Shown here piece by piece: positions 24,100-32,228 of a DNA stretch of 34,779 nucleotides (positions are counted from its first letter, which is position 1; the number at the start of each line of letters is the position of its first letter). Made by a program: the position numbers and the translations under genes. Source of the stretch: Sinanaerobacter chloroacetimidivorans (GTDB lineage Bacteria; Bacillota; Clostridia; Peptostreptococcales; Anaerovoracaceae); the NCBI RefSeq assembly GCF_018128545.1, contig NZ_JAGSND010000026.1, positions 1 through 34,779 on the forward strand, read 5' to 3'. The notes under the pieces were generated by a model. It worked only from the letters and a program-made list of their open reading frames with translations, was not told the DNA's origin and did no database searches.

Positions 24100-25124
24100 G
24101 TTTCAAGGATTATATAAAGGAAAGATGGATGACTTATGGCTTCATTCTCTTTGCTTTTTTATTTGCTGCTGTAGTATATTTTCTCGATAACAGCTTTCAA
24201 ATCCGGGAGTCCAACGCCGGATACATCTCGACCTGGTGGTGTCTTATCTTTATTATTTTTGTATTTTTCGATTACAGAACCCTAAAGAGAAGAGTAAAGA
24301 GCTTTGAGGAATATTGCCGGCTGAATACTTCTTCTCATGAACCTGATGATTTTGCTTATCCAATGGACTTATATCATGGGAAAATGGTAAGCCTTCTGGC
24401 TGCTGAAAATCAGGCCTATAAAGCGGAAATAGAAAGAAAATCAGCAGAAGAAATGGAGTTCATCACCAAATGGCTCCATGATGTAAAGGTGCCTATTTCT
24501 GCAGCAAAGCTGATACTGGAAAATTATGAAACGGAATTGCCCGGGAAATTTTATCAGGATCTTTATACAGAGCTCTTTTCCATAGAAGAATCCATTCAGA
24601 GAGTCTTTTACGAATTGAAATCCAATCGTTTTTCAGATGATTTTAAAATATCTAAGGTGAGCACCAAAAAACTCATTGCCCAAGCATTAAAAGGGTATTC
24701 TAATTTTTTCAGTTATAAAAGAATCGGTATTTCCCTGGAAGGAAAGTCTTGTGAAATTATAACAGATGAAAAGTGGAGCGGATACATCCTGTCACAATTG
24801 ATCTCCAATGCGGTAAAATATACCCCGGATGAAGGAAATATCATCATCACCACGACACCGGGTGAATTGGCAACGACGATTTCCGTATATAATACCGGAA
24901 GAGGAATTCTGGAAGCTGACATCGGGCAGGTTTTTCAAAAGGGGTATACATCCTCTGAAAATAGAGCAGGTGCAAAGGCTACCGGTTATGGATTATACCT
25001 TTCAAAACGGATTGCAGACCTGTTGGGAATTAAACTGACTGTTCAGTCAAAATACAACGAGCACGCAATGTTCACATTAACCTTCTTTGAAGATACAAAT
25101 TTGCATCAAGTGACAAAAATGTAA
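24096..25124 (+). CDS. BceS-like intramembrane-sensing histidine kinase
   Basis: 342 residues. Two membrane segments (about 13-30 and 43-58) with only about a dozen residues outside between them and no HAMP or sensor domain, the hallmark of the intramembrane-sensing class. Phospho-acceptor WLHDVKVPI with His128, N-box ISNAVKYT, and the ATP lid GAKATGYGLYLSKR are intact. Such kinases do not detect peptide directly but respond to the flux of the partner ABC transporter, encoded downstream. A BceR-type box overlaps its stop codon. Confidence 0.9.
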   Translation: MSFKDYIKERWMTYGFILFAFLFAAVVYFLDNSFQIRESNAGYISTWWCLIFIIFVFFDYRTLKRRVKSFEEYCRLNTSSHEPDDFAYPMDLYHGKMVSLLAAENQAYKAEIERKSAEEMEFITKWLHDVKVPISAAKLILENYETELPGKFYQDLYTELFSIEESIQRVFYELKSNRFSDDFKISKVSTKKLIAQALKGYSNFFSYKRIGISLEGKSCEIITDEKWSGYILSQLISNAVKYTPDEGNIIITTTPGELATTISVYNTGRGILEADIGQVFQKGYTSSENRAGAKATGYGLYLSKRIADLLGIKLTVQSKYNEHAMFTLTFFEDTNLHQVTKM

Positions 25125-25184
25125 GAAACAAACCTGAATCGTAAGGTGAATCGATTTCATCCTGTAATACTGTCGGGTTATAAT
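25111..25184 (+). promoter_or_regulatory. BceR-type box and promoter of the bceAB-like genes
   Basis: TGACA-AAAA-TGTAA (25111-25124) fits the TNACA-N4-TGTAA consensus of BceR-like regulators and overlaps the kinase stop codon. A perfect -10 TATAAT lies at 25179-25184, with no good -35 (TTCATC at 25156-25161), consistent with an activator-dependent promoter. The ATPase start follows 29 bases after the -10. Confidence 0.7.
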
Positions 25185-25212
25185 GGGGTCATCATACAAA
25201 GGAGGTATTGGA

Positions 25213-25971
25213 ATGCAAATTTTAAAAGTAGAAAATTTAAGCAAAATCTATGGAGTCAGAAAAAATTCCAGAAAATATACGGCTCTGAAGAATATCAGCT
25301 TTGAGGTAAATCAGGGGGAATTTATCGGAGTCATGGGAGCTTCCGGTTCAGGAAAAACAACACTGCTCAATATCCTTGGCAGCATAGATAAACCTACCAC
25401 CGGAAGGTATCTCATGAGCGGAACAGACATTTCTGCTCTGAACAATCATCAGCTTGCAAAGCATAGAATGGATCATATCGGTTTTATTTTTCAGGACTAC
25501 AACCTGTTAGAAACTATGACGTTAAAAGAAAATATCATTCTTCCATTGGCTTTGAAAGGCAAAGCTGTTCATGAAATTGAGGAGAAGCTTGCATCTTTAG
25601 CCGGAGATCTTGGCATCGTACCGGTGCTGGACAAGTATCCCTACGAGGTTTCCGGCGGAGAACAGCAGCGAGCGGCCGCCTGCCGGGCTTTGATCAATAC
25701 GCCAAAGCTTATCCTGGCAGATGAGCCGACAGGGAATCTTGATTCAAAGTCGGGTAAAGACCTGCTGAAGCTGCTCTCCTATATTAACACAGAATATCAG
25801 GCAACGATCCTGATGGTAACCCATGATGTCTTTGCAGCCAGCTATTGCCAGAAAATCCTGTTTATTCGTGATGGCGAAATTTACAACGAATTGTATGCCG
25901 GTAAGGATCGAAAACAGTTTTTCGATTCCATCATCGATGTGATGAGCATATTGGGAGGGGAAAGAGAATGA
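25213..25971 (+). CDS. bceA: BceA-like ABC transporter ATPase
   Basis: 252 residues from ATG 25213, behind AAAGGAGG; an ATG at 25183 lies inside the -10 and is rejected. Walker A GASGSGKTT at 42-50, Q-loop FIFQDYNLLE, signature VSGGEQQRAAACRAL (first residue V instead of L), Walker B LILADEPTGNLD and H-loop VTHDV. LolD/MacB-type fold. It powers the permease encoded next, overlapping by 4 bases, which removes bacitracin-like peptides from their lipid target. Confidence 0.9.
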   Translation: MQILKVENLSKIYGVRKNSRKYTALKNISFEVNQGEFIGVMGASGSGKTTLLNILGSIDKPTTGRYLMSGTDISALNNHQLAKHRMDHIGFIFQDYNLLETMTLKENIILPLALKGKAVHEIEEKLASLAGDLGIVPVLDKYPYEVSGGEQQRAAACRALINTPKLILADEPTGNLDSKSGKDLLKLLSYINTEYQATILMVTHDVFAASYCQKILFIRDGEIYNELYAGKDRKQFFDSIIDVMSILGGERE

Positions 25972-27941
25972 ATTTGTTTACACTTGCCCTGCGCAATATC
26001 CGCTTGAATCATAAAAAATATATCATGTATTTTTTCTCCATGAGCTTTAGCGTGTTTACTGCCTATACCTTTCTTGCACTGATGCAGAATGAGTATGTGA
26101 AGATGGCTTTTCAATATGATACCAGGTATCAGGCATTGTTGAGTTCGTTCGGAGTGATTATCCTTGTCTTTGTACTTTTCTATCTGATCAGCTCCAATAA
26201 CAGCTTCATCAAAGCTCGGAAAAAGGAAATCTCCACCTATTCACTCTTTGGAATGACCAATGGAAAGATCGGTGGTTTGCTCTTTATAGAAACCATGATG
26301 GTAGGAATTCTGACCTTGCTTGTCGGGATCGGGGCCGGTATTTTCTTCTCCAAACTGACGGCTATGTTTCTGCTGAATCTTTCTCTTTCGAATTTTATCG
26401 GTGATGTGGCATTTTCTATCGATCCGATGTCCATGATCCTGACGGCTGCCATTTTTCTCTTTATCTTCTGTATCATGGGGCTTTCGGGGCTTTGGGTCAT
26501 TCATAAATTCGAGCTGGTGGATTTATTTAAAGCAGAGAAATTATCGGAAGGAAGATCCAAAGGTTCTGTCCTTGTTTTGGTGCTGTCAGTACTGCTGATA
26601 GGGGCAGGGTATATCCTCGCATGCAATCATAATGCGATGGTTGTTGTACTGGGAGCCATACCGATTCTTCTTCTTGTAATTTCCGGTACCTACTTATTTT
26701 TCTGGGGAGGCCTGCCGAAAGTTTTAAGTATCATTGCGAAAAATAAAAGCACCTATTATAAAGGTGTTAATCTGGTTTCTGCCACATCCTTCGGTCATCG
26801 AATGAAATCCATAGCTTCCGTTATGGCTACCATTGCGGTGCTGTCGGCAGTGGCCACAACAGCCATTGCCACAGGGTTCACCCTATACAGCAATATTGAA
26901 AAAAACACCTATGCCGTAACGGGATACGATCTTTCCTTCTATGGAACAGATGAAATACTTATGGATGAGGTCTTGAAAATTATTAAAGAACACAAAAGCG
27001 AAGCAATTGACAGCTATCAAGCGAAGCTTTATTCTGCCGCAGTAAACTCCGAGGCCGTAATGGTAGACGGATATGAATTTCTTTCAGAGGGAGAGCATAC
27101 CTATAGAGTGTATTCACAATCGGACTACAATCAGTTGATCTCCTATTCCAAAAGCAATCTGAAGCCCGTTGAAGCAGATGCAGGGCAGGTAGTATACCTG
27201 TATCCTTACTCTGCTGATGATATAGAAGAAGCCATGAAAGGGCAGGTGCTGACCTTCTCAGAAAAGAAGATTGCCATAGAGGAAGTCCTCAGATCGGGTG
27301 CGGTATCCTTTGGTGAAAATCATGTCCTGATATTGAATGACGGCGATTTTAACGAGCTGCTTCAAAGAGGCGACATCGTCAGTGGAAAGATCGGTGAAGA
27401 ACCGCAGTCTGCCATGTACGGAATGCTCGTTAATTATAAAAACTCACTGGATTCAAAAGCTCTCAATAACGATCTGGAGTCTTTCCTCTCGTCACAAGGG
27501 GTACAATACAGAACGGCTTACAACCTTTACAATGAATCTCTGGAAACCTTCGGACTGATCTGTTTTATCGGATTCTTCATGAGTGCAGTCTTTATCCTTA
27601 TGACGGCAAGTCTGTTATATTTCAAGCAGGTTATGGCTGCAGAAGAGGAAAAGCATCAATATAAAATGCTCAGAAAAATCGGGTTGGACTCCGGTATGGA
27701 AAAGCAAATCATTAAAAAACGTCTTCTGCCGGTATTTTTTATCCCTCTCGTTATGGGGATCATTCATAGCGTCTTCGCCATGAAAACCGCAGATACCGTA
27801 GTCTTTTCCAATATGATTCGGGGGGGCCATTCTTACCTTACCGTATTGGGATTTTCCTCGGTTATGTATGGAGTTTATGCAGTGATCTATGGGATTTTCT
27901 ATATGATTACGAAGAATCAGTATGCCAGAGCTGTTAAATAA
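25968..27941 (+). CDS. bceB: BceB-like ABC transporter permease
   Basis: 657 residues. About ten membrane segments in a 4+2+... layout: one near 17-40, several up to about 300, and three at the C-terminus (about 525-550, 583-602 and 615-640). A large extracytoplasmic domain of about 200 residues (about 315-520) sits before the last segments, as in BceB. FtsX-like folds occur at LISSNNSFIKARKKEISTYS and the equivalent C-terminal helix. This domain is thought to bind peptide-lipid II-type complexes and signal to the kinase at 24096. Confidence 0.9.
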   Translation: MNLFTLALRNIRLNHKKYIMYFFSMSFSVFTAYTFLALMQNEYVKMAFQYDTRYQALLSSFGVIILVFVLFYLISSNNSFIKARKKEISTYSLFGMTNGKIGGLLFIETMMVGILTLLVGIGAGIFFSKLTAMFLLNLSLSNFIGDVAFSIDPMSMILTAAIFLFIFCIMGLSGLWVIHKFELVDLFKAEKLSEGRSKGSVLVLVLSVLLIGAGYILACNHNAMVVVLGAIPILLLVISGTYLFFWGGLPKVLSIIAKNKSTYYKGVNLVSATSFGHRMKSIASVMATIAVLSAVATTAIATGFTLYSNIEKNTYAVTGYDLSFYGTDEILMDEVLKIIKEHKSEAIDSYQAKLYSAAVNSEAVMVDGYEFLSEGEHTYRVYSQSDYNQLISYSKSNLKPVEADAGQVVYLYPYSADDIEEAMKGQVLTFSEKKIAIEEVLRSGAVSFGENHVLILNDGDFNELLQRGDIVSGKIGEEPQSAMYGMLVNYKNSLDSKALNNDLESFLSSQGVQYRTAYNLYNESLETFGLICFIGFFMSAVFILMTASLLYFKQVMAAEEEKHQYKMLRKIGLDSGMEKQIIKKRLLPVFFIPLVMGIIHSVFAMKTADTVVFSNMIRGGHSYLTVLGFSSVMYGVYAVIYGIFYMITKNQYARAVK

Positions 27942-27950
27942 GTTCAAAGA

Positions 27951-27980
27951 TAGAGTTAAATAGAGCTAAATAGAGTTAAG
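27951..27980 (+). repeat. Three tandem 10-bp repeats after the bceB-like gene
   Basis: TAGAGTTAAA, TAGAGCTAAA and TAGAGTTAAG follow one another directly, beginning 9 bases after the stop codon. Each unit contains a stop codon in one frame. Probably a slippage-derived microsatellite with no function. Confidence 0.6.
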
Positions 27981-28027
27981 AAAACCGTTCAATAAGTCGT
28001 AGGTAATCTTATCTGAGCCAAGCAAAA

Positions 28028-28051
28028 GGCAAGCCTCATATTGGGCTTGCC
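28028..28051. terminator. Bidirectional terminator between convergent genes
   Basis: GGCAAGCC (28028-28035) pairs with GGCTTGCC (28044-28051), 8-base loop. On the minus strand it is followed by TTTTGCTT, a better T-tract than the plus-side TCATTTGT. It ends the bceAB transcript and, directly at its stop codon, the sigma/anti-sigma operon. Confidence 0.75.
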
Positions 28052-28518
28052 TCATTTGTAAGTCAAGTCGGAATACACCGTACGATGATCAATCCAAGCT
28101 CCTGACTGGGAGCTTAACATACCATTTTCAATATCCTGCCAAGTAAGGGAGCTGTCATTTACAAGGACATAATAAGTATACTCTGAAAAGGTTGCAGAGT
28201 TACCGCGTGGTTCGCCAGTATATTTTACAAGATAATTGTATGCATCGACATATTCTTTTCCGTCTTCTGTTTGTAAAAGCGTATATTTTTCTCCATCATA
28301 GCTTAATTCCATGCAATAAAGAATAGGATAATAAATTTATCCCAAACCGGCTGTCCGCTGGTGATGTCTAAATCCTCATAGACCACACAACCGTCCGCTT
28401 TTGCTTCTTCCAAGGTATAATCCTTCGGCAATTGATGATAGAGCAATACTTCAGATGAATTTATACAAGCCGTTAAAATACTGATTATCAGAATAAGCAG
28501 TATGATTATTCTTTTCAT
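28052..28518 (-). pseudogene. Frameshifted small lipoprotein of the sigma/anti-sigma operon
   Basis: The 5' part (28518 down to about 28330) encodes a signal peptide with lipobox LTAC and then PKDYTLEEAKADGCVVYEDL and QPVWDKF before running out of frame. A second frame continues with PILYCMELSYDGEKYTLLQ to the stop at 28052. Adding one T in the AAATTT run near 28337 joins them as WDKFYYPILYCMELSYDG, giving about 155 residues. Partial resemblance to DUF4362-type lipoproteins is a weak guess. It follows the anti-sigma gene by 12 bases. Either a real one-base deletion or a sequencing error. Confidence 0.7.
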
Positions 28519-28530
28519 AGTTAACCTCCA

Positions 28531-29580
28531 CTACTTTATTTTGGCCACCACATACCCCTGTTCATCAAAGCTTAACAATATTACTTTTTTTATTATTTCT
28601 CCGTTTTGAAGTTCTATCGTAATGGTCATTTCGTCCCCTGGCAGATCTTTAGGATTTGTAACACCTATCATTGAGTACGGTTTAAACGTTGGACTCCATG
28701 AGACACTGTAAATCGAATCACTAAAATTGAAATTTTTCCCGTAATCAAAATGATAGTATTCTACCGTTACCTTGTGCGACTCCTTGTTTAATTGCTCATC
28801 TAAGGCAATATCTCTAAATCTGAAGTATCTTCCGCCGGTTTGTGCAGCCTTCCATGTTCCGACAAAATTCATAATCGTATAATTCTCTATGTCCAGGCTT
28901 TTTCCTGCAAAATAACCCTTCTTTACCGCTTCAAGTTCAGGGCTTTCACCGCTGTTCCACAGCTCCTTTAATCTTTCTGTATATAAATGGTATTCGGCAG
29001 TTTCATCCAGATGAAGCACTGTATAAGGAAGAAAAAATTCAATCCGTACAGGATTTCCTTCTATATTTTGTTTGTACTCCATGGCGAGATCATAATGATG
29101 TATCATACCATTTTTAAGAGAATAGGTAACACGTGCAATGTCTTTCCCTGTCACGTAGAAACTCGCAGTCCCCCATCCGTAAGCCCATGCATCCTGCGTA
29201 TCCGGATACGGATTGAGAGTAATTTGACCATTGGGCATTACCATAGATAAATTTGCCTCCAAAAGTCTCTCTTCCATTTGATTGCTATCTATACTGTCAC
29301 TGCCTGCAAACGAAATGATTTGAAAACTATAATCGCTTCCTTTGCTTTCAAAGAAATAATCAATACTAAAAATTGATAGAAAAAGAAGAATCACAGCAGC
29401 TGCGGATGCGATCATTCTTTTTGGTGATATCAGCCTTTTTTTCTGAATGTCCGAATTTAAGCGCTGATTTTCTTCTTCTGTATCTTCTTTTATTTCTATA
29501 TCAAACTCCCGGCATTCGGGCACAATCCTTTCTGCTTCTTCCTTCAGTTTCAGGGCAAGTTTTTTTTCAAAATTCCTCAT
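28531..29580 (-). CDS. Membrane-anchored anti-sigma-like protein
   Basis: 349 residues from ATG 29580, which overlaps the sigma-factor stop by 4 bases and follows AAAGGAGTGGGAG; an ORF start at 29643 lies inside the sigma gene and is rejected. The N-terminal about 55 residues are charged and cytoplasmic, a single membrane segment spans about 57-74 (MIASAAAVILLFLSIFSIDY), and about 270 residues are outside. This architecture and coupling to an ECF sigma gene are typical of anti-sigma factors (DUF4179/RsgI-like topology), though no ZAS zinc motif HxxxCxxC is present. The role as a sigma inhibitor is inferred. Confidence 0.75.
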   Translation of the reverse strand: MRNFEKKLALKLKEEAERIVPECREFDIEIKEDTEEENQRLNSDIQKKRLISPKRMIASAAAVILLFLSIFSIDYFFESKGSDYSFQIISFAGSDSIDSNQMEERLLEANLSMVMPNGQITLNPYPDTQDAWAYGWGTASFYVTGKDIARVTYSLKNGMIHHYDLAMEYKQNIEGNPVRIEFFLPYTVLHLDETAEYHLYTERLKELWNSGESPELEAVKKGYFAGKSLDIENYTIMNFVGTWKAAQTGGRYFRFRDIALDEQLNKESHKVTVEYYHFDYGKNFNFSDSIYSVSWSPTFKPYSMIGVTNPKDLPGDEMTITIELQNGEIIKKVILLSFDEQGYVVAKIK

Positions 29581-30116
29581 AACTCCCACTCCTTTTTCTT
29601 TGAAATCTTTTCTAACTGCAGGATTGCTTTCCGATAGCGCCATTTTACCGTAGTCAGCGGTAGACCTAAAGTTTTTGCAATGGTTTTATGTGTCAAGTCG
29701 GAAATCAGATGAAGGACCACGATCTGCCTTTCCTCGTCCTTGAGTTCATTAAAAAGTTCGCTTATAAAGATGGAATAATCTGCAATTGTACTTTCTTCCT
29801 TTGCATGGATGCTATCCTTGGCAAGCTCCTCATCGATGACCTGTTTCTTCTTTTTCCTGATTAAATCAAGCGCCGTGTTTTTTGTAACTCGGATCAGCCA
29901 ACCATTGATATTCTCAAAATCTTTACATACCCCAGCCTGCAATTTTACCTTCATAAAAACCTCTTGCATGACATCTTCGGCGTCGTGATAGTTCTTTAAA
30001 ATACTTAGTGCAAAGGCAAAAATATCCTTACGAGTTTCCTCATAAAGGACTATAAATGCTTGCTCCTCCCCTTGAGCAATTTTCCCGAGTAGTTCTTTAT
30101 TTCTTATCTCTTCCAA
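29577..30116 (-). CDS. ECF RNA polymerase sigma factor
   Basis: 179 residues from a TTG start at 30116, behind AAGGGGG. Region 2: FIVLYEETRKDIFAFALSIL and the DAEDVMQEVFMKV core-binding/-10 helix (about 45-60). Region 4: LKDEERQIVVLHLISDLTHK and TLGLPLTTVKWRYRKAI, the -35 recognition helix. No C-terminal extension. It is coupled to the anti-sigma gene at 28531-29580 and probably autoregulated. The group is the Bacillus/clostridial SigV/SigY-like type, not more closely assignable. Confidence 0.9.
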   Translation of the reverse strand: MEEIRNKELLGKIAQGEEQAFIVLYEETRKDIFAFALSILKNYHDAEDVMQEVFMKVKLQAGVCKDFENINGWLIRVTKNTALDLIRKKKKQVIDEELAKDSIHAKEESTIADYSIFISELFNELKDEERQIVVLHLISDLTHKTIAKTLGLPLTTVKWRYRKAILQLEKISKKKEWEL

Positions 30117-30129
30117 AGCGTCCCCCTTA

Positions 30130-30183
30130 TACTATAGAATATCAGATTTGGGTTCTACTATAGTAACGATTGAATAACCCAAA
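30130..30183. promoter_or_regulatory. Repeat-rich control region upstream of the ECF sigma gene
   Basis: TACTATAG occurs at 30130-30137 and 30156-30163 (26 bases apart), each extended to ACTATAG/CTATAGT dyads. TTTGGGTT (30147-30154) is inverted as AACCCAAA at 30176-30183. No -35/-10 pair of the housekeeping type is evident toward the sigma gene, consistent with a promoter read by the ECF factor itself. The rest of the 269-base gap to the permease (30184-30385) shows only AT-rich DNA and a small GC hairpin near 30288. Confidence 0.45.
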
Positions 30184-30385
30184 AAGATAGTATTAAATAA
30201 AAAAAATCAACCGCAAATTATCAACTGTTATTTCTCCTCATGTATTTATCGAATTTTGGAATAATAAAAAAAGTAAAAATGACGGAACGCCGCCTCAGGG
30301 GCGACACCGATTCATGTGCTTTCTTTGATGTTACTATGTTATAAAAATCACCCCGGTGAGCAATTCAAAATAGAAGGAGATTGTT

Positions 30386-31891
30386 ATGGAGAATCATATA
30401 AAAGGTTTATCGGCTTGGCAGCTTACCATGATGGCTTTAGGCACGGTTGTGGGCGGTTCCTTTTTTCTGGGATCAGCAGTAGCCATCAACGCAGCCGGAC
30501 CGTCTATATTAATATCTTATATATTAGGTGGTGCACTTGTCTATTTTATTCTTTTTGCCTTGTCCGAAATGACGGTGGCAAACCCGGATTCCGGTTCTTT
30601 CAGAACCTTTGCCGCACAAGCCTTTGGCCACGGAGCGGGGTTTGTCGTAGGATGGCTGTATTGGACCGGAATGGTTTTAGCCATGTCAAGTGAAGCTACA
30701 GCAGTTTCCATTTTAATTAGAGAATGGATTCCTGGAATCTCTATCCCTTTGCTGGGCGGCATTATTATTATAGCAGTCACGCTTCTCAACCTGCTTGGCG
30801 CTGATAGGTTAAGCAAACTGGAAAGCGGACTGGCAGCTGTTAAGCTGCTTGCGATTGCTTCCTTTATCGTAATAGGGTTGTTGCTGATAATGGGATTCCT
30901 GTTAAAAGATACGCCTATCGGTGCTGGGGAATTGACGAGAGAACCCTTGATGCCCGGCGGCATTACCAGTATTGCCGGCAGTATGCTGATCGTTATGTTT
31001 TCTTATGCAGGTTTTGAAATTATTGGGTTGGCAGCCTCGGAAACCGATAATCCCCAGGAAACGGTACCGAAAGCCATTCGCAATACAGTATTATGCCTGG
31101 TGGGTTTTTATATTCTTTCTGTGGCAGTGCTGCTGCCGCTTATACCGACATCCATTCTGAGTGAGGAAATCAGTCCTATGGTGGCTGCCATGAACCGATG
31201 GGGAATGGGATGGGCCGGAGCAGTTTTAAATTTTGTCTTAATCACTGCTATTTTATCTACCATGCTGGCCGCTATGTTCGGCATCGGCAGGATGATGCGT
31301 TCTCTCGCAGATGAGGGTCTTGCACCGAGTCTATTGAAAGATGAAAAAAACGTTCCTTATCGAGGGATCCTGTTTTCAGGTTTTGCAATGCTTGCAGGAC
31401 TTGGAATGGGTTTCTTGCTGCCGAGAGTCTATTTGTTTCTGATCAGTTCCGGAGGCTTTGCGCTTCTCTTTACGTATGTGGTGATTATAGCGACACATAT
31501 TAAGTTTCGCAGAGAGCATGGCTGTCCTCCCGAGGGGAAATGCCAAATGCCAGGGTATCCCTATACTTCATGGATTGCATTATTCAGCATTGTGCTGATT
31601 ATCATCAGTATGCCCTTTATTGAAGGCCAGGCATCGGGACTTGTGGCCGGCCTTATCATGACAGTATTCTATATACTTGCTTTTGTAGCAGTCACCTATG
31701 TAAAACCCTCAAAAAAAGGAAGTGAAGTAAAAACCCCATTAAAAAGCAGGGTGATACGATCAGGATATTCCACTGAGTATTCCAAAGAATTGGATGCTGC
31801 CGGGACTGATCAAAAGAAAGAGAAAAATCTTCATGAACCGGGAGATCCTGAATCAAGTAAGCATAAAAGTGATGATTGTAATAAGAAATAG
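30386..31891 (+). CDS. APC-superfamily amino acid permease
   Basis: 501 residues with about 12 membrane segments. GTVVGGSFFLGSAVAINAAG at 19-38 is the substrate/ion-binding unwound helix 1 typical of APC permeases, and FSYAGFEIIGLAASETDNP in helix 6 supports the family. Start behind AGAAGGAG. The C-terminal about 45 residues are hydrophilic, Lys/Ser/Glu-rich and cytoplasmic. Substrate unknown; amino-acid import or antiport would fit an amino-acid-fermenting anaerobe. The closest structural landmark downstream is the four-way-junction repeat. Confidence 0.88.
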   Translation: MENHIKGLSAWQLTMMALGTVVGGSFFLGSAVAINAAGPSILISYILGGALVYFILFALSEMTVANPDSGSFRTFAAQAFGHGAGFVVGWLYWTGMVLAMSSEATAVSILIREWIPGISIPLLGGIIIIAVTLLNLLGADRLSKLESGLAAVKLLAIASFIVIGLLLIMGFLLKDTPIGAGELTREPLMPGGITSIAGSMLIVMFSYAGFEIIGLAASETDNPQETVPKAIRNTVLCLVGFYILSVAVLLPLIPTSILSEEISPMVAAMNRWGMGWAGAVLNFVLITAILSTMLAAMFGIGRMMRSLADEGLAPSLLKDEKNVPYRGILFSGFAMLAGLGMGFLLPRVYLFLISSGGFALLFTYVVIIATHIKFRREHGCPPEGKCQMPGYPYTSWIALFSIVLIIISMPFIEGQASGLVAGLIMTVFYILAFVAVTYVKPSKKGSEVKTPLKSRVIRSGYSTEYSKELDAAGTDQKKEKNLHEPGDPESSKHKSDDCNKK

Positions 31892-31921
31892 CGGAAAGCA
31901 GGGCTCTCAAAAATAACGAAA

Positions 31922-32049
31922 CTATAACTAGGGGCTGCTGAACAAACCGGAAATTAAAAAAGGTTTGTTCAGACCGGATGTAATCCGGCGAAAGCAGCCA
32001 AAAACAGAATAAATGATTGCTTTTGGCTGCTTTTCAGCCCCAATTATAG
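31922..32049. repeat. Nested inverted repeat forming a four-way junction (possible MITE or structured RNA)
   Basis: Outer arms: CTATAA (31922-31927) with TTATAG (32044-32049) and GGGGCTG (31931-31937) with CAGCCCC (32035-32041). Inside are three consecutive hairpins: CTGAACAAACC/GGTTTGTTCAG (31938-31948/31962-31972, 11 bp perfect), CCGGAT/ATCCGG (31974-31979/31983-31988) and AGCAGCCAAAA/TTTTGGCTGCT (31993-32003/32021-32031, 11 bp perfect). There is no ORF and no T-tract. It fills most of the first half of a 337-base gene-free stretch (31892-32228); the second half is promoter DNA. A non-autonomous mobile element, or a structured 3' UTR, are the main readings. Confidence 0.75.
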
Positions 32050-32136
32050 ATAAATTATACAGTATTTTTTTGTATGGTCTATCTATTATTTTTTCACATA
32101 CTAAATCTGGAAACCATATTTCCGAAATTAATCTTC

Positions 32137-32198
32137 ATTATGTGGTGAAATATAATAATTGATATGGTATTATGTGGTAAATAGATTAATTTTATAAT
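32137..32198 (+). promoter_or_regulatory. Promoter of the YdcF-like operon with two direct repeats
   Basis: A perfect -10 TATAAT lies at 32193-32198. ATTATGTGGT occurs at 32137-32146 and 32169-32178, 32 bases apart or three helical turns; the second copy covers the weak -35 position. That layout suggests a dimeric activator or repressor. Confidence 0.55.
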
Positions 32199-32228
32199 GG
32201 AAACAAAGGAATCGTTTTTGGTGATGTT

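Noticed and set aside
25096..25112. ACAAATTTGCATCAAG, similar to the response-regulator operator core
   Set aside because: It lies in the coding end of the BceS-like gene, lacks the 11-bp neighbouring units and probably matches by chance.
30541..30963. 140-codon minus-strand ORF opposite the amino acid permease
   Set aside because: Antisense shadow of conserved APC helices.
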